DNA of 39,726 nt from Nitrososphaerales archaeon (lineage in GTDB: Archaea > Thermoproteota > Nitrososphaeria > Nitrososphaerales > Gagatemarchaeaceae), in the NCBI GenBank assembly GCA_030038365.1, contig JASHPA010000176.1:1-39726 (forward strand), given 5' to 3'. The notes under the pieces are model-generated. The model saw only the letters and a program-made list of their open reading frames with translations, ran no database searches and was not told the DNA's origin. The first letter of the stretch is position 1, and each line of letters starts with the position of its first letter. The position numbers and the translations under genes were made by a program. Shown here in pieces: positions 20,674 to 29,752 of this stretch.

Positions 20674-21744
20674 ATGAAGGCGATGAGGCTTCTCGAGTTC
20701 GGTGGTCGGCTTGAGTTGCGAGAACTCGACCCGCCCAGCGCTGGAGACGGCGTGCTCGTCAAGGTGGTCGCTGCGGGCGTCTGCCACACGGACATCCACG
20801 TCGTCTCAGGGGCCTACGACCTCGGGAACGGCAACCTCCTGAAGATGGTCGACAGAGGCATACACCTCCCGATGACCCCCGGTCACGAGATCGCAGGTGA
20901 GGTCGTCGAGCTCGGGGCCCACAACGGGAAAACGACGGTGCAGGAAGGAGACAGGGTGGTGGTCTTCCCATGGATAGGGTGCGGCACGTGCAGGAAGTGC
21001 CTGGCGGGTTTCGAGAACCTCTGTGAGGTCAAGCCAGCCAGCCTGGGTATCTTCCAGGATGGGGGTTACGCGGAGTACGTTTACGTGCCGCATCCTCGCT
21101 ACCTGATTCCGGCCGCGGGGCTGCGGGCCGAGGAAGCCGCCCCACTGGGATGCTCGGGACTCACCGCCTACAGCGCACTCAACAAGTGCAGGCTGGATAC
21201 GGAGGAGCTGCTCGTGATAATCGGTGCTGGAGGTCTCGGCACTACCGCAATCCAACTCGCGAGCCGGACGACGAGCGCGAGGATCGTAGCCCTGGACATC
21301 GATGACGGGAAGCTCAAACTCGCCTCCTCGCTAGGCGCCGACCAGACGATCAACACGAAGGTGCTATCCAAGAAGGACGTGGTGGATGCGATCAAGAAGG
21401 AGAACAAAGGCAGAGGGGCGGATGCCGTGATCGATTTCGTCGGCTCGCCAGCTACCAGCGAACTCGGGTTCGAGGCGCTCACAAAGCAGGGGCGGCTCGT
21501 CCTTGTGGGCCTCTTCGGGGGCGCTGCGTCATTCCCGCTTCCTCTCTTCCCTCTGAGGGGAGCGCAGGCGACAGGCAGCTTTACGGGGACCCTGACCGAG
21601 CTGAGCGAGCTGGTGCAGCTTGCCGCGAGCGGGGTGGTCAGGCCCGTGGTCTCCGGGAGGTACTCCCTCGAGGAAGCGAACGATGTCCTTGAGAAGCTGG
21701 CTAGGGGAGAGATAGCAGGCAGGGCCCTGCTGAGGCCTTACTAG
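20674..21744 (+). CDS. Zinc-dependent alcohol dehydrogenase (MDR), second copy type
   Basis: 'GVCHTDIHVVSG', 'TPGHEIAGEVVELG', 'CGTCRKCLAGFENLC', 'IGAGGLGTTAIQLA'. Confidence 0.9.
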   Translation: MKAMRLLEFGGRLELRELDPPSAGDGVLVKVVAAGVCHTDIHVVSGAYDLGNGNLLKMVDRGIHLPMTPGHEIAGEVVELGAHNGKTTVQEGDRVVVFPWIGCGTCRKCLAGFENLCEVKPASLGIFQDGGYAEYVYVPHPRYLIPAAGLRAEEAAPLGCSGLTAYSALNKCRLDTEELLVIIGAGGLGTTAIQLASRTTSARIVALDIDDGKLKLASSLGADQTINTKVLSKKDVVDAIKKENKGRGADAVIDFVGSPATSELGFEALTKQGRLVLVGLFGGAASFPLPLFPLRGAQATGSFTGTLTELSELVQLAASGVVRPVVSGRYSLEEANDVLEKLARGEIAGRALLRPY

Positions 21745-21974
21745 GTCTCCGCTACGATTATGGTATTGGTCGCAAGCACGCTGTTGAGCTTGCGCATCTC
21801 AGCGTTCACAGTATTCTTGAGCTCCTCCATCGTGTCGGCCTTCACTTCGGCGACGATGTCGTAGACACCGTAGACCTCGTACACTTTGTCGACATGCTTG
21901 AGGGCTTTCAGCTCGGAGACCACGTCCTTGTCCGTACCCACCTTCACGTTCATCATGACGAAGGCCTTCGGCAT
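21741..21974 (-). CDS. Stand-alone Lrp/AsnC effector-binding (RAM) domain protein
   Basis: 'KAFVMMNVKVGTDKDVVSELKALKHVDKVYEVYGVYDIVAEVKADTMEELKNTVNAEMRKLNSVLATNTIIV'; no HTH. Confidence 0.88.
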   Translation of the reverse strand: MPKAFVMMNVKVGTDKDVVSELKALKHVDKVYEVYGVYDIVAEVKADTMEELKNTVNAEMRKLNSVLATNTIIVAET

Positions 21975-22154
21975 GCTACAGTCGGCTTTCCGTGGCAGTA
22001 CCTGGAATATATGCGATTCTAGTCCGTTTCCGGGAGGTCCAAAGCAGACTGAACGTACATAGTACAAGAACTGCTGCTCGAAGAAGAGGTTCCGACTTCG
22101 GGCTCATCGGTTCGAGCTATCCTCGCTGTCTATTATCGTCATCCACTTATTCAC

Positions 22155-23534
22155 TTGCTCGACCTCAATGCCGCAATGGCTTCTCGAAGCTCCTTCGTAG
22201 TGGAACCCCGAAAATCTCCGGTCAGGAAGGGAAGATTCTTACAGAGCCAGATCGGCCGTCGGCTGGAGAGCCGGTTGGTAGACGAGGACCCGTATGATAA
22301 CGCCCTGACACAGCTCGCTTCGATAACCGAGGTGGTCCAGATCGAACCCGAGTATTTCGAGATGCTCAAGCATCCGCGCAGGGAGGTCGTCGTATACCTG
22401 CCTTTGAAACTAAACGCCCACGACCAGCTGACGTGCATGGGTTACCGTGTCCAGCACAACAACGCGAGAGGCCCTTACAAGGGAGGGCTCCGTTACCACC
22501 CCTCCGCCAGTCTGAACGACGTCCGCGCGCTGGCGATGTGGATGACCTGGAAGACGGCCATAATCGACGTTCCGTACGGAGGCGCCAAGGGAGGGATCAC
22601 CGTCGACCCATCAAAGCTCACCCAGGACGACCAAGAGCGTCTGACCAGGAAGTACGTCGACGCCATCGAGCGCGATATCGGACCGGAGGTCGACATCATG
22701 GCCCCGGATGTGAACACGAATCCCCAGACGATGGCCTGGATAATGAATGAGTACTCGAAGCTCAAGTCGCAGAACGTCCCCGCCGTCGTGACCGGTAAGC
22801 CCATCGAGCTCGGTGGGTCGGAGGGACGGGTCGCCGCTACAGGAAGAGGTGTCTCTATCTGTGCGGGAGAAGCGGCAAAGACCTTCCTGAAAAAGGACAT
22901 CGGCGATACCACCGTAGCGGTTCAGGGCTTCGGCAACGTGGGCAGCAATACCGTCGCCTCGCTCATCAGGATGGGGGCGAGGGTCGTGGCAGTTAGCGAC
23001 GTGAAAGGTGGCGTGATGTCGCGGCGACCCGTAGGTCTAGACGTGAGCTACGAGAAGCTGCTCGAGACCTCGGCCAGCAAGGGTTCGGTCTCCAAGCTGG
23101 AAGGAGGAGAGCTCATATCCAACGAGGAGCTGCTCGAATTGGACGTGGACATCCTCATCCCGGCCGCGCTCGAGAACCAGATCACAGAGTCGAACGCAGG
23201 CTCGATCAAGGCGAAGCTGATAGTGGAGGGAGCGAACGGCCCCACGACACCCCACGCCGACAAGATACTCAGCAGGAATGGGATAACGGTCATCCCGGAC
23301 ATTGTCGCGAACTCGGGCGGGGTCCTCGTGTCTTACTTCGAGTGGGTGCAGAACCTGAACCGCGACCACTGGACCGAGGAGGCGGTGAATTCACGTCTTG
23401 ACGATAAGATGAGACGGGCGTTCCGCGATGTCCTCAGACTTTCCCAGAAGGAAGGCATCGACATGAGGAAGGCGGCGCTGGCGATCGCCGTGAAGAAGGT
23501 CACCTCTGCGATGCGCCTGAGCGGCTGGCACTGA
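22155..23534 (+). CDS. Glu/Leu/Phe/Val dehydrogenase (glutamate dehydrogenase), paralog 2
   Basis: 'GYRVQHNNARGPYKGGLRYHPSASLNDVRALAMWMTWKTAIIDVPYGGAKGGI', 'VQGFGNVGSN'; N-terminal extension compared with paralog 1. Confidence 0.93.
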   Translation: MLDLNAAMASRSSFVVEPRKSPVRKGRFLQSQIGRRLESRLVDEDPYDNALTQLASITEVVQIEPEYFEMLKHPRREVVVYLPLKLNAHDQLTCMGYRVQHNNARGPYKGGLRYHPSASLNDVRALAMWMTWKTAIIDVPYGGAKGGITVDPSKLTQDDQERLTRKYVDAIERDIGPEVDIMAPDVNTNPQTMAWIMNEYSKLKSQNVPAVVTGKPIELGGSEGRVAATGRGVSICAGEAAKTFLKKDIGDTTVAVQGFGNVGSNTVASLIRMGARVVAVSDVKGGVMSRRPVGLDVSYEKLLETSASKGSVSKLEGGELISNEELLELDVDILIPAALENQITESNAGSIKAKLIVEGANGPTTPHADKILSRNGITVIPDIVANSGGVLVSYFEWVQNLNRDHWTEEAVNSRLDDKMRRAFRDVLRLSQKEGIDMRKAALAIAVKKVTSAMRLSGWH

Positions 23535-23581
23535 CCAGGAGAGCACGCGCAAGGCCTAAAGGCGCGGAGGAGTCCGCTTCC

Positions 23582-24403
23582 GTGTTGGCCCACCGCGTCC
23601 ACACACACTGGTACATGGTCGAGCCCGGGAAGAAGGTTAGGCGGAAGGACTGGGACCCGAACGACACATCGGGCTTTGACGGCGGAGAGGACGAAGCGCG
23701 CGAGGAGTCGGTCGTCCTAGACGCGGCACTCGACGAGCTCCAAGACAAGCTCTACGCGGAACACAAGCGCAAGGTCCTCATCATCCTCCAGGCGATGGAC
23801 ACAGGAGGGAAGGACGGAACCATAAGGAGGATTTTCGAAGGCGTCAACCCCTCAGGGGTCCGCGTCGCTCACTTCCGCGAGCCAACCCCCGACGAGAAGG
23901 CCCATGACTTTCTGTGGAGGATACACCAGCAGGTTCCCGGCTATGGTGAACTCACGATCTTCAACAGGTCACACTATGAGGGAGTGCTCGTCGAACGGGT
24001 CCACAAGATCGTCCCGAAGGAAGTCTGGCACAGGAGGTACCGGCAGATCAACAATTTCGAAAGAATGCTGACCGAGGAAGGCACGACCATACTCAAGTTC
24101 TACCTCCATATCGACGCAGACGAGCAGAGGAAGCGGCTGCGCGAAAGGCTGGATGACCCCAACAAGCAGTGGAAGTTCAGCGAGGACGACCTCAAGGAGA
24201 GGAAGCACTGGGACGGCTACATGAAGGCCTACGAGGAGATGCTCCAGAAGACGAGCACCGAGTACGCCCCCTGGTATATCGTCCCGTCCAACCACAGGTG
24301 GTTCAGGGACCTTCTGGTCGCGACCATCATCGTGAAGACCCTGGAGGGATTCGACATGAAATACCCAGCCCTCTTGCAGGACCCACGGTCCGTAAGGATA
24401 TAG
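23582..24403 (+). CDS. PPK2-family polyphosphate kinase
   Basis: 'ILQAMDTGGKDGTIRRIFEGVNPSGVRVAHFREPTPDEKAHDFLWRIHQQVPGYGELTIFNRSHYEGVLVERV'. Confidence 0.92.
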   Translation: MLAHRVHTHWYMVEPGKKVRRKDWDPNDTSGFDGGEDEAREESVVLDAALDELQDKLYAEHKRKVLIILQAMDTGGKDGTIRRIFEGVNPSGVRVAHFREPTPDEKAHDFLWRIHQQVPGYGELTIFNRSHYEGVLVERVHKIVPKEVWHRRYRQINNFERMLTEEGTTILKFYLHIDADEQRKRLRERLDDPNKQWKFSEDDLKERKHWDGYMKAYEEMLQKTSTEYAPWYIVPSNHRWFRDLLVATIIVKTLEGFDMKYPALLQDPRSVRI

Positions 24404-24421
24404 TCGCGCTACCCGCAGCGC

Positions 24422-24619
24422 TTAACACTCTAGCTCGGCGAGTTTCACCCACTCATGCTCGGCCCCTGCGGTAGGCGATAACTGGAAGATGGAGACATCG
24501 TCGTACTCTCCGGTCTCCTCTAGGAAGTCCTTCAGGTTGAACGCGCTCTGCAGCGAGCTCTGCTCGAATCGGCTGAGCGTGGTTGCGCTTTTTGCTACCA
24601 CAAGTATCCGCGGGTTCAT
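24422..24619 (-). CDS. Small hypothetical protein (65 aa)
   Basis: From ATG 24619 (MNPRILVVAKSATTL...), preceded 31 nt upstream by strong TATATATAAT box. Confidence 0.65.
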   Translation of the reverse strand: MNPRILVVAKSATTLSRFEQSSLQSAFNLKDFLEETGEYDDVSIFQLSPTAGAEHEWVKLAELEC

Positions 24620-24688
24620 GGTCTTCTGAAGGATATTCTTATTATATATAATTCTCTGTCGCAATTATTCCTACCGGTATCGGCCGCG

Positions 24689-25909
24689 TCAGCCTCCTGT
24701 TTCCGCCTTGATTGGATGCTCTATGCGCGCAGGCCTTCGTTCGCCGAGCCTTTGCAGCAGGGGACCCACGATTGCTGTGACCAGGACGGTTATCCCGAGG
24801 ATCGAGAAGACGGAGTTTGTGATGAGAGCTGAGGCGAGGGCGGTCTGTCCGATGATGAACGAGAATTCTCCCCGGGGCACCAACCAGGCGCCGACCAGTT
24901 GGGGTTCTGTCTCCTTGAACGAATTTCCCATCTGTAGAACCTTTCCCACCAGGATGCCGCCGAAGAACTTGGCGGCAACGAGCAGGGTCAAGATCAATAC
25001 TAGCGAACCCCAGACAGCGAGGGCGGGGAACGGGTCTATTTCGGTCCCCATGTAGACGAAGAAGATGAAGACGAGGAGGCCTCTGACTGGTGCGACCTTC
25101 ACGGTCAGGAACCTCGAGTGTTTACCGCGGATGGCGAGTCCGATTATGAACGCACCGACGCCCGCAGAGTAGCCGAGATAGGAGCCGAGGACCCCGAAAC
25201 CGAACCCTAGCCCTAGCGCGAAGAGGAATGGGAGCTCCTCGAACTCTTCCTCGAAGCTGCTCAGATAATTTATCGCGGGTGGGGCAAGGTACCGGGCGAC
25301 GATGAAGCCGAGCCCGAGGAGGGCGAACCCTCCCGCGATGGTCTCTGCTATGGAGATCGTCCCAACCTGGGTTGCAACCGTGCCGGTGGCGGGGAGAGAT
25401 GAGATGACTATGAGGAAAGCTATCGCTGCGACGTCCTCGACAACTAGCATGCCCATGAGCAGTCTAAGCGCTTCGTCGGGCGTTCCCCTGCCGAGGATGA
25501 GTTGTCCCACGATGGCGGTACTGGTGACGCTGCTGGCCAGGGCGAAGATCAGCGTCTCGGCCAAGCTCATCCTGAGGACGTAGGCGCAAACCAGCCCGAC
25601 GAGGAAGGTCAGCCCCATCTCCAGGACCGCGAGGAACCCAGCCCTGCCTATCATCTTCGCGAACTTCACCGGGTCCAGTTCCAGCCCGATGAGGAATAGG
25701 AGCACGACTATGCCGACGGTCGCGATGTCACCGATCACGGCCGTATCCGAGGTAGAGACCCAGCCCAGAACATACGGGCCTGCGATCATGCCTGCGAGGA
25801 TCTCGGCAGTGATTATCGGAAGTCTGAGGCGTGCGGTGAAGAGCCCGATAGCGAGGGCGACGCCGGAGAGTATTCCGAGGGACAGCAGGAAGCCGACGCT
25901 TTCTGCCAT
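24689..25909 (-). CDS. CPA2/KefB-type cation:proton antiporter (no RCK domain)
   Basis: 'LLFLIGLELDPVKFAKMIGRAG', 'SSVTSTAIVGQLI', 'VPRGEFSFIIGQTALA'. Confidence 0.9.
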   Translation of the reverse strand: MAESVGFLLSLGILSGVALAIGLFTARLRLPIITAEILAGMIAGPYVLGWVSTSDTAVIGDIATVGIVVLLFLIGLELDPVKFAKMIGRAGFLAVLEMGLTFLVGLVCAYVLRMSLAETLIFALASSVTSTAIVGQLILGRGTPDEALRLLMGMLVVEDVAAIAFLIVISSLPATGTVATQVGTISIAETIAGGFALLGLGFIVARYLAPPAINYLSSFEEEFEELPFLFALGLGFGFGVLGSYLGYSAGVGAFIIGLAIRGKHSRFLTVKVAPVRGLLVFIFFVYMGTEIDPFPALAVWGSLVLILTLLVAAKFFGGILVGKVLQMGNSFKETEPQLVGAWLVPRGEFSFIIGQTALASALITNSVFSILGITVLVTAIVGPLLQRLGERRPARIEHPIKAETGG

Positions 25910-25985
25910 GATGTCTTGTTGTCAGGACACCGCCGTGTACCGCATTCGTCGCGCTTTGCCTGGAGATCGCGGATTCAACCTTGCG

Positions 25986-26159
25986 CTACCTTCCAACATA
26001 ATACAGGAGACCGCATTTCGGGCAGTGATAGAGCATCGGCGTGACTCTCCCACTCGGGGGCTTGGTCGCTGCGTTAGTCGTTCGTTTGGTCTTCACGCCT
26101 TGGGGTAGTTCTTCCAGCGTCAGCTTACAGAATCGACATTCGACGATGCGGTCTCTCAT
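25986..26159 (-). CDS. Small zinc-ribbon protein (57 aa), below the ORF track's size cut-off
   Basis: Translated by hand: MRDRIVECRFCKLTLEELPQGVKTKRTTNAATKPPSGRVTPMLYHCPKCGLLYYVGR*; CxxC...CxxC; minus-strand TATA-like TTAAATAG at 26211-26204. Confidence 0.75.
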   Translation of the reverse strand: MRDRIVECRFCKLTLEELPQGVKTKRTTNAATKPPSGRVTPMLYHCPKCGLLYYVGR

Positions 26160-26295
26160 TGCCTTATGGTTCAGTCACTCCTTCCAGCTCTTTGGGTCAA
26201 TTCCTATTTAATGAAGACGGTTCCTCGCTTGCGCCAAGCCTCAGACCGTAACGCGGTGCACGCTACTTATCTATCGAAAAGACCTAGCCACGACT

Positions 26296-27108
26296 ATGCA
26301 GAACATCGACCCATTCCTGCTCCTAGAGCCGGTGCTCTTCATTTTGCTTGGTCTGGGCACGGTGGTCTACTGGAGACTGAAGAGGAGGCTGATCTGGATC
26401 GTGTTACTGCTTTCGATGATTGCCTACGCAGCGGCAATCGCCCTCAAGGAGGTTATACAGGTGTACACTGCCGCCGCGGTCGCCGTCGATTTCGGTTACG
26501 TGAGCTTGGAGACAGCCCTCTACTACGGGCTCCAGACCTGCTTCCTGGAGGTGGGTCTCGCATACCTCGTTGCGAGATACGCGGTTGCGAGAAAGCTCAT
26601 CACCGATGCGGATAGCGAAGGTTATGGGGTCTCGCTGGCATTCTGGGAGAACGCAGTGCTGCTGGGCGCGCTGACCCTGTTCAACCTAGTGGTGACATAC
26701 GTGCTCATCGCGGACTCTCTACTACCGCAATCCGTCTATCAGACGATAGTAAGTTCCGAGCCGGCGCTGTTCTACTCTCCTCAGCAGCTGGCCGTGCCGA
26801 TAGCGCTGGCTGTCCTCGAGAGATTCTCGTCGTTCCTGGTCCACTTCGCCTGGGGCTATCTGTGTGTCTTGGCGGCGTTTTTGCGGAAGCCGGTATACTT
26901 CCTCGTCGCTTTGCCCATGGGACTGATAGATGCGCTGGTGCCACTCGCCCAGGTTATCCCCACTTGGGAGTTCGAGCTAATCATATTCGTATTCTCTGTC
27001 GCCTGCGTGGCCATCGCCTGGAGGGTGACGGAAGGTTACAGGCATGGCCTGTTGCCGCAGGTCGCGGTCGCATGGACTGGAGCCGACCCGAGCCATCAAG
27101 GAAATTAA
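26296..27108 (+). CDS. Polytopic membrane protein, possibly YhfC-like
   Basis: About 7-8 TM segments; topology and length resemble YhfC-like membrane proteins, family not certain. Confidence 0.6.
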   Translation: MQNIDPFLLLEPVLFILLGLGTVVYWRLKRRLIWIVLLLSMIAYAAAIALKEVIQVYTAAAVAVDFGYVSLETALYYGLQTCFLEVGLAYLVARYAVARKLITDADSEGYGVSLAFWENAVLLGALTLFNLVVTYVLIADSLLPQSVYQTIVSSEPALFYSPQQLAVPIALAVLERFSSFLVHFAWGYLCVLAAFLRKPVYFLVALPMGLIDALVPLAQVIPTWEFELIIFVFSVACVAIAWRVTEGYRHGLLPQVAVAWTGADPSHQGN

Positions 27109-27131
27109 GCAACGGGTGGTCTCTCCACGGC

Positions 27132-27656
27132 ATGAGAAAGGTCGAGCCTTCGAAGGTCTACAGACTGCTTTACCCCTCCGTCCCTGTGGTGGTGGCGGCG
27201 TTCCAAGCAGGAAGGTGCTTCGCCATGCCCGTCGTGTCAATCATCTCCCTTTCGGGGGACCCTCCGCTCGTGGGGATCTCCTCTTCCCCATCGCATGCGA
27301 CCTACCTGGCAATCCGGCGGGCAGGATGGTTCTCCGTCGCGTGGCTCGACGCGGAGTCCCTCCCGTCTATTGAATATCTCGGTAGCAACTCGGGGTCGGA
27401 AACTAGAGACAAGCTTACAGCCTCTGGCCTGCATTACACTCTTCGGGGTTCGCCCGCGGTGCCCATCGTGAAGGAAGCTCGCGCCAGGCTCGTGTGCTCA
27501 GTGGAAAGCACCCGGAGGTACGGAGACCATGAACTGGTCGCCGGGCGCGTAGTCGGCGCCGAGGCGGACGGGGACTTTCGCGACTACTGGGAGTTCGAGA
27601 GGTACGATCCGGTGCTTTACACTGGCCTGGGCAGGCCACCGCTCAGACGACCTTAA
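27132..27656 (+). CDS. Flavin reductase-like FMN-binding protein
   Basis: 'RLLYPSVPVVVAAFQAGRCFAMPVVSIISLSGDPPLVGISSSPSHATYLAIRRAGWFSVAWL'; ATG 28 nt after ATTAAG. Confidence 0.8.
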   Translation: MRKVEPSKVYRLLYPSVPVVVAAFQAGRCFAMPVVSIISLSGDPPLVGISSSPSHATYLAIRRAGWFSVAWLDAESLPSIEYLGSNSGSETRDKLTASGLHYTLRGSPAVPIVKEARARLVCSVESTRRYGDHELVAGRVVGAEADGDFRDYWEFERYDPVLYTGLGRPPLRRP

Positions 27657-28281
27657 TCGAGGGGGACCGGATCTTGTTGAGCTTGCCGACGCTGAGCAGC
27701 ATAGCGGTCAGCGACTCGATGGTACGAGAGTTGCGCAGCGGGCCGGCATAGAGCGGACGCAGCTTCTGGATGCAGGAGACGAGTTCCGAGACCTCCGCGA
27801 AGATCTCCCTGGTCTCAGCGGCCACCAGTACGTCGTAGTCGAGCAGCGCTTTGGGCTGCATGAGACGCTCGGCGGGAACATTGTGGAATGCTGCGGCTAC
27901 TCTCGTCTGGAGGACCGAGGCGACAGACTCTGCCGCCGAGCTCGCAGAGGGCTTGGGAAAGAAGAGTCCATCGCTGAACTCCATCGGGACAATCGGGGAG
28001 ACGACGAGCTTGCCCTGCAGGCTCGGCTTCAGCGCGAGCAGCACGTCGTTGGAGGGAAGGTCCGGGATGGTCAGCACAGCGATATCCGAGGCTGCGGCTG
28101 CTTCGACGTTGGTCATCCCAGTCGCCGCCTCGCCCGAAAGGGATGAGACTTTCGCGGCTGCCTCGTTGGCGCGCACCGCATCGCGTGACCCGATGATTAC
28201 CTTGTAGCTCGTCGATAGCCGACAGCCGAGACCGATTCCGAGGTCCCCGGTACCTCCCACCAGGGCCAAGGTCTTTGTCAT
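27643..28281 (-). CDS. npdG: F420-dependent NADP reductase (NpdG/Fno-like)
   Basis: 'LALVGGTGDLGIGLGCRLSTSYKVIIGSRD', 'IAVLTIPD', 'AAFHNVPAERL'. Confidence 0.85.
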   Translation of the reverse strand: MTKTLALVGGTGDLGIGLGCRLSTSYKVIIGSRDAVRANEAAAKVSSLSGEAATGMTNVEAAAASDIAVLTIPDLPSNDVLLALKPSLQGKLVVSPIVPMEFSDGLFFPKPSASSAAESVASVLQTRVAAAFHNVPAERLMQPKALLDYDVLVAAETREIFAEVSELVSCIQKLRPLYAGPLRNSRTIESLTAMLLSVGKLNKIRSPSIKVV

Positions 28282-28967
28282 TCCACGAGCTTCTCCTGCT
28301 TGGCCGGTATTCCTCCCTGCGTGAGGTATGGTGTGTCCAGCATGTGGACGATTCGCGAGGCGCGCTTGGGGCCGAGACCCTGTACCATGGCCAGCTGCGA
28401 CTCGGAGAGATTCATGATCCGTCTGGGCGAACCGAACCGCGAGAGCATCCTCTTGGCGAGCTTCGTCCCCACGCCGGGCAGTGCCGAGACGAGGTATAGC
28501 TGCTGCTGGGGCTCTTCATTCGCCTTGGGAGCGGCGGTGAAGGAGCTGGAAGGCAGCGAGCGTGTCCGGCTGTGCCTTGCGAGGGCGGCTATCGCAGCGG
28601 CGGTCTGCGCCTGGTCGCTCGTGTGCATGACCCTTAGGTCATGGACCAGTGTGACCGAGGCTATCGCACCGTAGTATGAGTTCAGGTTCCTCGTAAGCTC
28701 GCTGAGTTCTTTGATGTCGCCCTCTACGATGAGGTACGGTTTCCGGTAAGAGCGGGCTATCTCGGAGGCCTGGACGAAGAGCCTTCCGTCATAGACCGAC
28801 GAGACAAAATCCCTTAGGGCCTTCCGCTCTACGGCAATCTCGGGGCTCAGGACATAGTCGGCCACATGCAGCGTACTGTAGTATACCCTAACGTCGAGCT
28901 TCGAGAGGGCATCAGGCACCCCACTCTGGCGCTCTCTTTCATCGACGACAACCCTCGGGGGAATCAT
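28278..28967 (-). CDS. XPF/ERCC4-type nuclease with C-terminal HhH2 (helicase-less)
   Basis: 'VVVDERERQSGVPDAL', 'VERKALRDFVSSVYDGRLF', C-terminal 'LPGVGTKLAKRMLSRFG...VQGLGPKRASRI'. Confidence 0.92.
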   Translation of the reverse strand: MIPPRVVVDERERQSGVPDALSKLDVRVYYSTLHVADYVLSPEIAVERKALRDFVSSVYDGRLFVQASEIARSYRKPYLIVEGDIKELSELTRNLNSYYGAIASVTLVHDLRVMHTSDQAQTAAAIAALARHSRTRSLPSSSFTAAPKANEEPQQQLYLVSALPGVGTKLAKRMLSRFGSPRRIMNLSESQLAMVQGLGPKRASRIVHMLDTPYLTQGGIPAKQEKLVE

Positions 28968-29752
28968 CAGAGCGGAAAGTGATAGAAGTGGTAGATATAG
29001 ACTGTGACGGCAAAGAGCAGGAAGGAGGCGACCATGACGGTCCAGTCATACCATTTCAGCTTCATTCCGTAGAGGGAGGTCGGCCTTGGGGTCGCGCCGT
29101 AGGCCCTAGATTCCATCGCCTCCGCGAGCTCTCCGCTTCGGATGACGGAATTTACGACGAGTGGGATGAGGATGGGTATCATGTTGCGCGCCCGGGCGAG
29201 TATGTTGCCCTTGTCAAGCTCAAGTCCCCTCGATTTTTGAGCGTCCATTATCTGGAACGCGTCGAGCATCACGACCGGGATGAATCTGACCGCGGTCACG
29301 AAGGCAAAGACCACGTCTCGGGGAAAGTGCATCCACTTCATGATCTGCTCGAGCTCGTCAGGAGATGTCGTGATGAAGAACAGGCTCGTGGAGCTGATTA
29401 TAGCCAGGAACCTCAGCGCGTAGACGGAAGCCTGGATGAACGTTATCGCGAACAGAAGGTTAATGCCGAGGATTACCGCAGCGAAGACGAGTGAGAACAA
29501 CATGGTCCTGCCGATCCGCTTGAGCGACCTGGCGAACGTGGCGATGGCGAGCACCGAGATCAGGACGAGCGCTACGGCGGGCACCGATGACGCAAGGAGC
29601 GAGAGGACGAATAGCTCGATGGATATCGCGAGCTTAACCCTTGGGTCGAGCTTGTGGAATGGCGATACGGTCCTTCGAAACAGGAACCCCCCGGTGATCC
29701 AGTACAAGCTAGACGGCCTCCCTCTCCAGCCAAGAGCTGGCCTCCTGGACAT
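28967..29752 (-). CDS. ECF transporter transmembrane (T) component
   Basis: 'SPFHKLDPRVKLAISIELFVLSLLAS', 'MESRAYGATPRPTSL' Ala-Arg-Gly-like coupling motif. Confidence 0.9.
   Translation of the reverse strand: MSRRPALGWRGRPSSLYWITGGFLFRRTVSPFHKLDPRVKLAISIELFVLSLLASSVPAVALVLISVLAIATFARSLKRIGRTMLFSLVFAAVILGINLLFAITFIQASVYALRFLAIISSTSLFFITTSPDELEQIMKWMHFPRDVVFAFVTAVRFIPVVMLDAFQIMDAQKSRGLELDKGNILARARNMIPILIPLVVNSVIRSGELAEAMESRAYGATPRPTSLYGMKLKWYDWTVMVASFLLFAVTVYIYHFYHFPL

Noticed and set aside
20641-21744. Operonic link between cdc48 and the downstream Zn-ADH as a functional pair
   Set aside because: Only same-strand adjacency (37-nt gap); no evidence beyond proximity.
22090-22130. tRNA-like 'GGTTCGAGC' T-arm resemblance
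   Set aside because: No acceptor, D or anticodon stem pairing could be assembled around it.
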